Shown: positions 37,452 to 47,900 of the stretch, piece after piece
How positions within the stretch are numbered: the stretch's first letter is position 1
Layout of the letters: every line of letters begins with the position of its first letter
Assembly: GCA_964019425.1 (NCBI GenBank)
Contig: OZ025792.1
Span: forward strand, 1,302,001 to 1,366,000
Direction: 5' to 3'
DNA length: 64,000 bases
Source of the DNA: Flectonema sp. DT1601
Taxonomy: Eukaryota; Euglenozoa; Diplonemea; Diplonemida; Diplonemidae
The notes under the pieces: generated by a model
Seen by the model: only the letters and a program-made list of their open reading frames with translations
Told to the model about the DNA's origin: nothing
The model's database searches: none
Program-made: the position numbers and the translations under genes

Positions 37452-37732
37452 ATGCGCCACCGCTGTTACAAAAGGAAATTAGATAAAAGTACTTCCACTT
37501 ACATTACCTCAAACACGGAATAGCTGAATGGACGACATAGTGTTCTCCTGTAATAAAGTAAAACGTGAACCAGGTTTCATTTTTTCCAACTACATTTCTT
37601 TTTTCAATAAATTTACACTACCTCGAACACGGTATAGCTAAAGCCATAATTCAATGGAACATATGCCACGAATACGGCAGGAAGAATCGCATTATAATGA
37701 CAATAAATCGAAAGGCTTAACCTCTTACAACA

Positions 37733-38998
37733 TTATGAGTCTAGAGGCTTGACTAAAGCTTCCAACAGGTTGGTGATACTAACCTGACCGTAAGGAATGC
37801 CATGCTCGTTTACGATGCAGGCACGATGTAGTTTTTTGCCTACGAAAGTAGAGATAACATCCCAAAGTGTCTCATCTTTTGTAAATGTTATCAAAGCTCT
37901 TGGAGTACCAAATAGAGAAACTGATGATATCAAAGTTGCGAACGACTCTGGTTTTAATCCTCTCAAATCAGATGCTGAAAAATGACGAACCAATTTATTG
38001 TTTCCATCAACAACAGCAATAGCCATCGCACTATAAATATTCATTTTATACAACGCGTAGAGTACCGGAGCATCTCGGCTAACAACCAAGACTCGTCTCT
38101 TGTGCAAACCTAAATCTTCAAGGGTCATATTCGCTGTTTTTGAAGCTGCTTTCACAATAGTTGCCTTTGTGTATAAATATTTCAGAAGGTCTGTTTGAGA
38201 AACGAGAGACATAACGTTGCCTGTTTCACTCAAGACAACTACCCGATGAGTCTTGTGTCTGATATACAATTGAAGTAAAGCACTGACACTTGAAGTCATT
38301 CTTACTTTTGTTGTCGCTACAGCGTCTCCCTTCGTGTGACGTTCTTCGAGAAGCTTTCGTACAGTTCCAGCAGCTAATACTTTCTTACCTCTTAATGATA
38401 ATTCATGCCATGTTGATTGGGAATTTAGATTCTTTATATCACGTGATTGGAGGACTTCTTCAGCGTTGAAGCCGCCCACAACTGAACGAAGGATGTCAAA
38501 AACATCAACGATATCAACGTAAGCACCTTCATTGTCTGCTACTGGTAGTGACAAACAGTTCTTTGAACACATCTTTCCGAGAACTACTTCAAGAGTGTCT
38601 TGCATACTTGCAGAGATCATTTCTGTGTGGATAAACTCATGTGGAGAGAGTTCCTTAACCATTTGAATAACTGTTGATGTAAGTACCCCTCCAAGATCGT
38701 GTAGGCTGGCTCGTGATGGACTAGCCATGACGTACAATGGTGATGCTGCTCCATATGACGGTGATGAAGATCCTCCTGTTGAAATCTGACCATACGCTGG
38801 AGACATTCCAACTCTCCTTGCATATCCAGGAGATAGTCCTCCAGTAGTCCTTCTTAGATTCAAAGTCGCTTTGGGTTTCGTATTAACGCTGTCTGATGAG
38901 ATATCGATCTTCGGAATTGTCTTTACCGCTGACTCTAAGTCTGCTTCATCTTGTTTCCGCTTTGACTTCTTCAACGGAACTTTCAGCGGTTTGTCCAT
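37733..38998 (-). CDS. CBS-domain protein (four CBS motifs)
   Basis: A single-exon protein of 421 residues. The first ~100 residues are basic then Ser/Gly/Pro/Tyr-rich and probably disordered. Four consecutive CBS motifs follow, at roughly residues 118-180, 225-285, 300-355 and 365-415. The segments SLPVADNEGAYVDIVDVFDILR, HRVVVLSETGNVMSLVSQTDLLKYL, AIAVVDGNNKLVRHFSASDLRGL and RACIVNEHGIPYGQVSITNLLEAL show the usual beta-beta-alpha pattern with the S/T-x-x-D ligand position. Such tandem pairs bind adenosine nucleotides, as in the AMPK gamma subunit. This could be a gamma-like regulatory subunit or a stand-alone energy sensor. No kinase or channel domain is attached. Confidence 0.85.
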   Translation of the reverse strand: MDKPLKVPLKKSKRKQDEADLESAVKTIPKIDISSDSVNTKPKATLNLRRTTGGLSPGYARRVGMSPAYGQISTGGSSSPSYGAASPLYVMASPSRASLHDLGGVLTSTVIQMVKELSPHEFIHTEMISASMQDTLEVVLGKMCSKNCLSLPVADNEGAYVDIVDVFDILRSVVGGFNAEEVLQSRDIKNLNSQSTWHELSLRGKKVLAAGTVRKLLEERHTKGDAVATTKVRMTSSVSALLQLYIRHKTHRVVVLSETGNVMSLVSQTDLLKYLYTKATIVKAASKTANMTLEDLGLHKRRVLVVSRDAPVLYALYKMNIYSAMAIAVVDGNNKLVRHFSASDLRGLKPESFATLISSVSLFGTPRALITFTKDETLWDVISTFVGKKLHRACIVNEHGIPYGQVSITNLLEALVKPLDS

Positions 38999-38999
38999 T

Positions 39000-39820
39000 T
39001 TATTTGTTTTCTTTTCCTAATGAGATTGAATATAAAATAAAGCCACAGAATTCATCTCTACCTCCGACATCTGTTATCAGGTAAGCAGGCATATCATTTT
39101 GTGAAATATAGTGTGAAAAGAATAATGAAACACCAAAACTACGTAAATAGACTTAGTCATCTACGCCAGGATGTGTGAGATCCATAAATACTAAAATAAT
39201 AATATTAAGCTTGTCATTGATGCTAGAATTGAGGTAGTACGATAAGGTCTTCCCAGTGTGAGAGATGCAGGTAACTACCAAAGTAATACCAACAGTGGTA
39301 TGGTTTCTTCTTCATTGCCGATAGAGCTGCTCGCAGTGCAAAAAGATGATCTCGGATTTCAAGTCTTTGTAGCTGACTGAGCTTCCCACAGCGCAAAAAA
39401 AAAAAAATAACACAGAAATACTTGATGAATGTCTCTGTGAGGGATTCAGGTAGCCTGTCACAAGCCGCTCTGATTTATTTGTGAGAACAATAAAACACCA
39501 ATAACGATACTTCAAAACTACTTACTTGCTCGCAATACAAAAGGTGACCACACCAATCTATTTGTATAAAGAACAGAATAAGCACAACAATCATGTCTCG
39601 CGCTTTACATCTTTGAAAGCTGACTGAAGTTTGCAGCCCAACAGATGCCACAGCAGAGATCATCTGATGTAAGACACTTCTGCGATTTGAACCGCAGAAG
39701 ATAAACACGAGAAAGGTGCTCTTAGTCACCGCAACGTGTTATGTAAGGTTTGTTATTACCACCGAGTCCAAAGACATCAACTTATTAGTAAACAGTACTC
39801 ATTGACTTATAGTATAGTAA
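39000..39820. other. Intergenic with faint direct repeat
   Basis: No gene. Two blocks, about 39325-39400 and 39530-39640, share a diverged order of words (TGCTCGCA, ...CTTTG(T/A)A(A/G)GCTGACTGA...), suggesting an old direct duplication of about 100 bp. A poly(A) run lies near 39400. Confidence 0.4.
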
Positions 39821-40799
39821 TCAAGAAGTGTTCAAGGTATTGTAGAGACCAAAGGATTCACCACTTGTGGATATCTTCTTTTTAGAGGATTTGTGATTGT
39901 GAGTGAGGAATGTTGCAGGTCCAGCAGGAAGAAGCAGATCTTCAGCGATGGGTGCAATCGAAGATCTTTTGATCACAGATGGAGGTGTGAACTCTGGTGC
40001 TTGAGGATTCAACACTGACCTTGATGGTGGTGTTGGAGTAGTTCTACTTTTCGGAATAAATTCCGCAGCCGAAGCATCCAACGGAGGAGAAGCCACCGAT
40101 AGAATTGGACTCGCAACAGAACTAAATGGAACTCTGTAAGTATTCGGAGCTGTTGATTCTCTAAACATTCCCTGATCAATACAACTACTTAAAGTATTAA
40201 ATAGACGAGGTGGTTTTATTGGACTTAACCAGTCAATTGATAATCCTCTTCTTGTTACTTCTAATTCTGTTTCTAATGCACTTGCGAATAATGGATAAGC
40301 ATCTAAGACTTCACAAAATGGCATAGAGAGTAACATCATTACATCTTGACCAGACCAACATCCTTGTGGGATTGCAGGTGGTGTGCTTAAGATTTCTAAT
40401 GGAGGAGCTGATCCTCTTCTTGGTCTCATATTGTATTCAACTTCAGGTGATGGGATCGGTTCCTGAAATGTCACTCGACCTTTTATTTGTCTTCTCTTGT
40501 GTTCTGGAAGCGGCTTCCCTCTTCCTGCTGGAAATGACTGTTCTTTTGTTCCCTGAATGATATTATTATTATTATTATTATTATTATTGTTTTTGTTGGT
40601 TAGTTTGATATAATACATGTCAAACACATACAGGTCCCTGCACAACAACAACACCCAACAATCGACCATGCGCAGGTCGTATTACTCTCGGTTCCAACAT
40701 TTTAGGTTCGGGTGTCCGTGAGAAACGAGTCTTGTCACGTCGTTTCTTCACTAGACTATCATACATGGTGCTGGTCGGCATCACAGTCACTTTCGACAT
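39821..40799 (-). CDS. Unknown disordered, proline-rich protein, two exons
   Basis: Exon 1 (40799-40632) and exon 2 (40552-39821) join in phase 0 across a 79-bp intron (GTATGT...TTCAG) to give 299 residues. The intron contains an (AAT)n microsatellite. The N-terminus is basic (MSKVTVMPTSTMYDSLVKKRRDK), followed by a Pro/Arg-rich segment. A possibly folded region lies near residues 100-180 (QDVMMLLSMPFCEVLDAYPL). The second half is Ser/Pro/Thr-rich with repeated APEF-, AAEF- and EFTPP-like words. I do not recognise the family. Without the intron, the downstream frame would carry a long Asn run translated from the microsatellite, which argues that the intron is real. Confidence 0.75.
40562..40590 (+). 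repeat. (ATT)n microsatellite inside an intron
   Basis: About nine ATT triplets within the 79-bp intron of the disordered-protein gene at 39821-40799. Length changes here would alter intron size. Confidence 0.8.
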
Positions 40800-41257
40800 A
40801 AGGAAGGCAGCACTCTACTTCCCTACGATTACTGATTGGGGGAAATTAAAATAATTTCTCAATCAAATATATAAAGAGGTCCATAAATATCAGCGTACAT
40901 GTACATCACCTATGAGGGGGGGGAACAACACAATAATTAATTGCAGTAAATGGGTTTCCTGTTTAACAATAATAAGCAACCAAAACTTATTGACAAGCAG
41001 CAACAGTAATGTTAGCAACAACAACAACAAAAAAAAAAGGAAATTATTGACTTTACGGGTACTAAAGCAGTGGTTTATCTATGCCTTTGTGGCTAACACA
41101 AAAAAAAAGAAAAAAAAAGGGATATTATAATGTTAAAAATAACAAAGAGAAATTAAATGACAAGAAGAAATATTTATTTTGAAAACAAAGAAAGAAAAAA
41201 AAAGATCTAATTTAAAAGTTGGTGACTTGTGTGTACAAATATTTTTATTACATATTG
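40800..41257. other. Intergenic
   Basis: AT-rich spacer with short A runs near 41030, 41100 and 41195. No gene seen. Confidence 0.5.
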
Positions 41258-43063
41258 TTATCTACCAATTGTAAAGGGCTGCGTCTCACTATAAAACGGT
41301 TGTGAGTGTGATAACAACGTCGGCTGACGCGGCTTCTCAGGAATAAGTACCGGCTGTACACCATTGGCTAAGAACTGTGTCTGTTGTTGATGAGCCTGCT
41401 GTTGCTTTTGCTGTTCCATTAAAGACAGTAAAAAATTATTAGTAGCTGCCTGAGAGTCAGTGAACTGAACTAAGGTTTTTTCAAACCTTGAAAGCATATC
41501 TTCAGTTCTGTCGGCTCTTTCGATGAGTGATTCGACGTCAGACGTGATTTTACGACCGGAGTTTGGCACGGCAGCTTTTATATTTTTATCAAATGTTCTC
41601 AACGGAGATCTGATGGCACTTTTAACTGAAGCAGGAGTACCAACTCGTAATGGAGAAGACACTGATCTTTGATACTTTTGTTCATCATCAAAACCAGAAA
41701 CAAAACCTGTCGGAACTCGAGTCACTGCAATGCCCTCCGACAGTGGAGATACTGGAAATTCGGGTTTTTTGATCGATTTTGTACTTCCCGTAGCCTCAAC
41801 AGTGTTTATCATATGAACCTCTTCAAGTAGGTCAGCATCAAGAGGACGTGGGACAGCTACATTACGAGGCTTTAATGGTTTTTGTTGATTTGAAAAAGAA
41901 ACCTGAAAAGGCTGAGCGGTGGGGGACAATGAAACAGGACTTGATAGTACTTTCATGGAATGATCAACAAAGAAAGGAAGTCTTAGCAGGTCATCAACAG
42001 AAGCACGTGTTGATTCATCACGGACAAGACATTGTTGAAAAACGAACACTAAATCAGGAGATTTAGAAACAGACTTAGGAAGCAGTAACTCTACAGGACC
42101 AGTTGTATTTGAAAAATCTTGAGTTAGGTGGGCCCATGGTCGTTCACCTGTTACTAATTCTAAAAGTAAACATCCAAATTGCCAAATATCAGATTTCAGA
42201 GAAGGAACTTTCTTAGAACGTCCGGACATCTCTTGCGGTGTCCAATAGCAACCATGACGAGCCCAGAACGAGTCTGATCGCACTGCGCTGTCAATTAATG
42301 GTGGGGGTAGAACAACTTGAATACCATCCGAGTCTTTAAAAGTATTTAAATACCTCCATAAAAGGAACCCGTGAGGGATTCCTTCAGAGTGTAAGTATTT
42401 AAGAGCTGACAGTATTGTGTAGGCAATCTTGCGAACGTCTGCCATCGTTGAGACCACCACTTTAGATTTCTGAAGGTCTTCTAAATAAATATTAATACAA
42501 TTACTTCGTTGTTCTGAAAATATATATTTCTGAATTGAACTCGCAGCTAACGTGGCTTGCGATAGTTTTTTAACAGCTCCGATTGCCTCAGATAGTCTTT
42601 CTTGAAGTGACAACATATCAGGTCGGGAGAGAGAGGAAAGATCAACTTTTCTTATTGTCATGAGAGTATTATTATCAAACATTACTCTCTGGCTGTCTAC
42701 AACACGATTGGTGCTTGTTGACGAACGCCTTTTCTTAATATGTGTTGGCTTCGGTCTGGGTGGTATCACAACTTCCTCTTGCACCGACACCGGTACTACC
42801 TTCTTCCTCACTCGGTTAGCAGTGCGTAATTGAGGTCCTCTAGTTGCTGATTTCGTAGATTCATCAACTTTTTTTGAGTCTTTCAGCTCATGTATTTCAG
42901 ACAATACATCTCTACTGTCTGCCTGCACCTTTTCAATCTTTACAGTGCTGCTGCATATGTGATCTGCAACATGTTTTTCCGTTCTATGCAGAGCCTTTAA
43001 GTTCATCTCCAGCATGTCTGCTACGAGAGTTATAAAACCGCTGTCTTTAAAACTGGTAGTCAT
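41258..43063 (-). CDS. Pseudokinase with N- and C-terminal extensions
   Basis: A single-exon protein of 601 residues. Residues 1-190 are charged with a helical segment and a basic KKRRSSTSTNR patch. Residues ~195-350 are the C-terminal half of a protein kinase fold: AYTILSALKYLHSEGIPHGF, then TPQEMSG in place of APE, SDIWQFGCLLLELVTGERPW, and a terminal helix LVFVFQQCLVRDESTRASVDDLLRLPFF. The catalytic loop reads HGFLLWRYL with no Asp in the HRD position, there is no DFG, and no glycine loop or VAIK lysine is evident. It should be catalytically dead. The C-terminal 230 residues are Ser/Pro-rich with a Gln-rich segment (QQKQQQAHQQQ). A scaffold or allosteric partner role is the family expectation. 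Confidence 0.8.
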   Translation of the reverse strand: MTTSFKDSGFITLVADMLEMNLKALHRTEKHVADHICSSTVKIEKVQADSRDVLSEIHELKDSKKVDESTKSATRGPQLRTANRVRKKVVPVSVQEEVVIPPRPKPTHIKKRRSSTSTNRVVDSQRVMFDNNTLMTIRKVDLSSLSRPDMLSLQERLSEAIGAVKKLSQATLAASSIQKYIFSEQRSNCINIYLEDLQKSKVVVSTMADVRKIAYTILSALKYLHSEGIPHGFLLWRYLNTFKDSDGIQVVLPPPLIDSAVRSDSFWARHGCYWTPQEMSGRSKKVPSLKSDIWQFGCLLLELVTGERPWAHLTQDFSNTTGPVELLLPKSVSKSPDLVFVFQQCLVRDESTRASVDDLLRLPFFVDHSMKVLSSPVSLSPTAQPFQVSFSNQQKPLKPRNVAVPRPLDADLLEEVHMINTVEATGSTKSIKKPEFPVSPLSEGIAVTRVPTGFVSGFDDEQKYQRSVSSPLRVGTPASVKSAIRSPLRTFDKNIKAAVPNSGRKITSDVESLIERADRTEDMLSRFEKTLVQFTDSQAATNNFLLSLMEQQKQQQAHQQQTQFLANGVQPVLIPEKPRQPTLLSHSQPFYSETQPFTIGR

Positions 43064-43494
43064 GCTGTTATCATCAAATTCCTGATAAGAATGATAAAAA
43101 TTTTATTTTTTTTTTCAACATTCCCTTAACAATCAATCATGGGAATGCTGTATAAAGAAATTGTAGAATGAGTCTCATACCTGCGGGGAAAAAAAAAAAA
43201 AAAGATAAAAACTAATAGCAAAAAAGAAAAAAAGAACTTTAATAAAAATAAATATTTTTTGAAACACTTGAAAAACGTACAGAAAGATATCCCAGAAATG
43301 AAAAAATGGCTACTAAACGACTACCTGCATGGACTGAGCTCGGTTTGGTTTGATTTCGTGGTTGTATCGTCCCATCGCTTCGTTCGCCCTACCCCAAAAA
43401 AGTAAAAAAAAGAAAATAAAAAAGAATACCAAATAATTTTTCTTCGTTTTTTTTTTCTTCTGTTATTTTTTTTTTCTCCCAAGGGACACACTAC
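43064..43494. other. Intergenic
   Basis: Spacer of about 430 bp with A/T runs near 43104, 43191 and 43448. No gene seen. Confidence 0.5.
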
Positions 43495-43907
43495 CTAGAA
43501 CGCTCTTGAACGGCTAGGGTCATACTTTGTGGACCATGGACAACCAGGGGTCTTGTGACCCATGTGAATAAAGTATTCAGTCCATGCAACAACCCAGAAG
43601 AACCAAACCATGTAATACGCTCTGAAGAATTTTCTCGTCTCACTTTTAGTCCAGACCGCCTGCTGGTTCTGGAAATCGTCCATCCACTGCACACAAGAGT
43701 GAGCGTTGTATCCGTATGTAGTTTCTCTTGAGTTGAAAGGTCTAACAGCGTCAACTGTTTATAGATTTATATGATTAAAACCGTCATCTATTTTATTATT
43801 AAACTACCACTAAATTACATACCAAAGAATCTTGGATCAGTCTTTGCATATCCACCCAACTTTGGGGCGGTTTTCTGCAACATGTTTGGGGCGGTTCTCC
43901 TCAACAT
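43495..43907 (-). CDS. Small single-span protein, probably mitochondrial inner membrane
   Basis: Two exons (43907-43823 and 43754-43495) join in phase 1 over a 68-bp intron (GTATGT...AACAG) to give 114 residues. The N-terminus (MLRRTAPNMLQKTAPKLGG) is basic, amphipathic and free of acids, a good mitochondrial presequence. One Trp/Tyr-rich membrane span follows (YYMVWFFWVVAWTEYFI), then HMGHKTPGCPWSTKYDPSRSRAF at the C-terminus. Size and layout resemble accessory subunits of respiratory complexes or ATP synthase, but I cannot assign one. The reading frame continues upstream of the chosen ATG to another at 44003, so a longer N-terminus is possible. The neighbouring long frame in another phase over exon 2 is a shadow. 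Confidence 0.75.
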
Positions 43908-44946
43908 ATTAGTTATGTATTTCCCACACGCTTTTTGAAAAATATGTAAACCAGACAGACGGTATTTTCTAACTAAAGAGTTTCTGTGAAGCAGCACACA
44001 CAATTGAGCTCTGGGACACGTGTTTTGTTCTGTTAGAATAGAATGGAAATATTAATTTAAAAATGTTATGCTCAAAATCCGATCTTAAAGAGTGACTATC
44101 GGCATCGATGACCTCAAGAGAGGGAGAGAGAGAGAGAAAAGCGGGTAGAGAACGAAAGAAAAGAGAAAAAAAAACGTGAATCCGAAAAAATTCCGACTAA
44201 CTCCCGTATTATAACAGGAAGCTACCCCTCCAAAGGTTTCAAGGTTTTCCTTTCGTGATTCCTTCTGCGTGCTGTTCCGATACAAAGATCAATACGAGAA
44301 CGCTATTTAGGGATAAGGAACTTGGAACCTAAGTAGAAAGGCCTCAATGTAAGAAGAGAAGCCACCAGACTAATTCTTGTAAAAAGAATGATTTGATAGC
44401 AACTTCATACTTATAAAGAAGAAACGGAACTGCGGGTAGTAAAGGCCAAAAACAAAACAAAAAACTACGCAGATCAACTTCGCAAACTGTCAAGTGTTGG
44501 GGAAGGAAAGCAAAGTACAAATGAAGCAGTGCTGTTTCGCAATTAAGATCAACACCAGTTCTTACGCTTCTTCCGAGTGATAGACGGAGAACATCATAAG
44601 TTCATAATGCAATCAACTTCAAGCAGTTCACAAAAAGGATGTGTAAAAAATAATAGTTTCAAGTCGGTAATAACGCGCTACAAAAAATAAATAAATGAAC
44701 AATGCAAAATAACGCAACAAGTATCGCATATAAAAGATGACTACCAACATTAAGAACAAGACAATCCTAAACACTAGGATGCAGTACCGATTATTCCCAG
44801 CAAGCTACCTTGAATTTCAACAGCCATTTTGGGATTTGTTATTTTGGGATTCGCTACTAATTCATTTCAAGTACCTACTACGAACCCATAGTTAAATGGG
44901 ACGTACGGCGATTTTATAAATAAAAAGTTGCTTCACTTATAACATT
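43908..44946. other. Intergenic
   Basis: About 1 kb, AT-rich, with a short (GA)n stretch near 44117-44138. No gene, RNA or repeat recognised. Confidence 0.5.
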
Positions 44947-47900
44947 CTAAATGCGAGTAACTTGGACTTCCTTGGGGGCAGGCGTAGACTGGACCTCCTC
45001 CATAGCGCTGAGGAACTCTCCACCTTCGATGCTCGTCTTGTTCTGATTCTTCTTGTAGACGGTGAAAGCAACCAACGCTCCTCCGATGCACAGGGCCGCA
45101 ACCGCTCCAACGATACCGTAGATGATGGAGCTGTTGTCATCCTTCTTGTCGTCGTTAGATGGAGATGGAAGTTCCTCCATGCCCTTACCAATGGGTTCAA
45201 CAATCACAGTGCTGCCATCACCATTGTCCCTCAGCGGGCCACCTCCGACACGAGACTCTTCAATCGAAGATCTGAGAACATCAGTAAGCGAGTCGACAAG
45301 AGCAGCATCGTCATCTTGGATATCGAGATCGATAAAGGATCCCTGATCTCCCATAGTTTGCTGCTCGCGAGTCGAACTGACACCGTGTCCGAGAGTCGCC
45401 ACACCCCTGTTGAAAGCGGTCGCATCCTCGTCGGCGAACAACTTTGTGTTCCACGATGACGGGATGGTAGTTCCCCACCTCTCGCGGGCATCTTGTGGAG
45501 GGACTGCGTTGTCCTTCATCAGACCACCAACGTACTTGATCAGCAGGTTAGATGGCTTCAGACCCTTTGACACTCTCAGGATGGTCTTTCTGAACTTTCT
45601 CAAGAACCTCTTTGGGTTCTCCAAGATCTTCGCAATCGATCCTTTGAATGATAGACGGATAGACCTCCTGTGCTTCTTCTCATCAACTGGGTCGACGTCC
45701 ACGATTTCATCCTTTCCACAGTGCAGACCCTTTGAGCTGCAGCAGTCCTTCTTCTCACTTTCCGCAAGCACGTTGGCATCGGCCCTGCAGTCTACCTTGC
45801 AAGCAATGTTTTCCTCATCGCAACACCAGTCCTTCTGGTGAGCACTCCACTTCGACATCTTTCTGCTGTCACCGTAGCAGTCGTACTTCTCAGTTGCGCA
45901 ACCCGCTCCCTCGTTGAGGCAACAGTATTTTCTGGTATCCTCTCCCCACGCCTGGCGCTCATCTCTCTTTGCCTGGCACTTCTTCTCTTCTTCGGTCTTC
46001 CCGCCTTCTACTTCCTTCTCAGGACAGCGAATTCCCTTCACAGCGCAACACCACTCCGACTGTGCATCGCTCCATGGGGCAAACGTCGTGGTGCTCCAGT
46101 CGCAGTCGAACTGATCTTTGTCAGCTGGGCACCCCACCTGGAACTTCTCACAGCAGTACGCCGCTCGCTTCTCGTCCCACATTGAAACATCGACAACGGA
46201 CGTCTGTAAAAACCCATCGGCGCCCTTCATGATCTGAACCGAGTCGTCAGGCACACTGCAGTCAAACTTGGCAACAGGGCATCCGACCTGCCTCTCTTCG
46301 CAACACCACTTGCGCTGCGCAAAAGACCATCCCTTCGGGTCAGACTTGCAGTCGAACTTGTCGTCCTCGTCCTTCTTGCAGTAGCGTCCAGTCTTCTCAC
46401 AGCAATATTTCATCTCCTCAATCGAAGCCGATCTCGTGAATCCAAAACAGCTGTAGGTCCTGCATCCCAACGTATCCCACTCGGATACAGGCTCCGTCAT
46501 GCAGTCGGTCTTGTCGTCCACTTTCTCACATGTCGGTCTGCATTCCTTGGTGCAAACCTTGTTGCCACGGACATCACACTTGCAGGTCTGCTGGCATCCG
46601 GTGCACGCGTATCCCTTCTGACACAAACCCCCTGCAGCACAGAGAATCGACCTGTCCATCTTTAGGTTACACTTATCGTCCACAGTCGGTGCGATGCACC
46701 TCACGCTGCCTTTCTCAATCACGCACTTCTCCTCGTCTCCACAAGACGTCGGGACGCAGCGGGCAACTGAGCTTACCACACACTTCCACTCCTTCGAGTC
46801 GCCCTGCATCGTGCACTTCGTTCCTTTCGGACAGTCAACACTGCGGTCCACAGCCATCCAGGTCGTCACATCTTCCACACGGCAAACCTCACCAACTGCA
46901 AGGATCGGTTCCACACAAGTTCCAGGGGCATCCATGATCATCTGAGAGGTCACACACTTCAGTGAAGACAAGCAGACGCTGTGGTAACACGGGGTCGTGT
47001 ATCCTCCGCACATGTCTCCCTTCTTCGCTCTCGGGGTGCAAACCATCTCTTTTCCGCATCCCGAACTCTTCGCGTCTTGAACCTGACGACAGAACTCAGA
47101 TTTCGCGCAATCGTCACTCGACTTGCAAACCTTACCCGACACTGGACGGTCTTCCTTGCAGGTTCCCATGCAGTCCGTCATCCCTGGGGGACAGCTACCC
47201 TCACACTTGAAACCGACAGGACAACGCAGCCCACCAATGCCACCACACCGCTGTTCGCACGCCTTTTCAGTACACACAAACATACCCTTCCTGCAGGTGC
47301 AAGTGTTGCAGTCTTTCTGCTTCTTCTCTCCGTCTTTACATTCAGCAGGTGACTTAGTGCCAGGAGCCGCTGTCTTCGTAATCATTTCACATGTTCCCAT
47401 GCAGTCCGAAACATTTGGTCCGCAGGTCTTCACGCACTCATATGCGGCAGGGCAACGGAATCCAGCGATACCTCCACATTGCATTGCAGTTGGTGGCTTC
47501 GTGTCAGGAGTAGAAGGCCTGGTGGCTGGGGCAGCAGATGGAACACATTCACCTCCCTTCGCGGAATCCTCACAAACGTACCCGGCACCACATCTCATCA
47601 TGGAGCAAGTAACAACTGGTGGTTTGGTGTCAGGAACGTCCTTCTTACAGATACCCATGCAGTCAACAATACCCGCACACTGAGTTCCCAAGAAACAACT
47701 ATGTCCATCAGGGCACTGTAGACCAGCCTTTCCACCACATTCCTGAGGTTTCTGTTCCATGCATTCTCCAATACAGTCCGTAGTACCAGCAGCACATGGA
47801 GGCATCATACAATCGTATCCAGTTGGGCACCGAAGTCCTGCAATACCACCACACTTTGGTGTAGTTGGTGGTTTGGTGTCAGGAGTTGTTGTCTTTGGTA

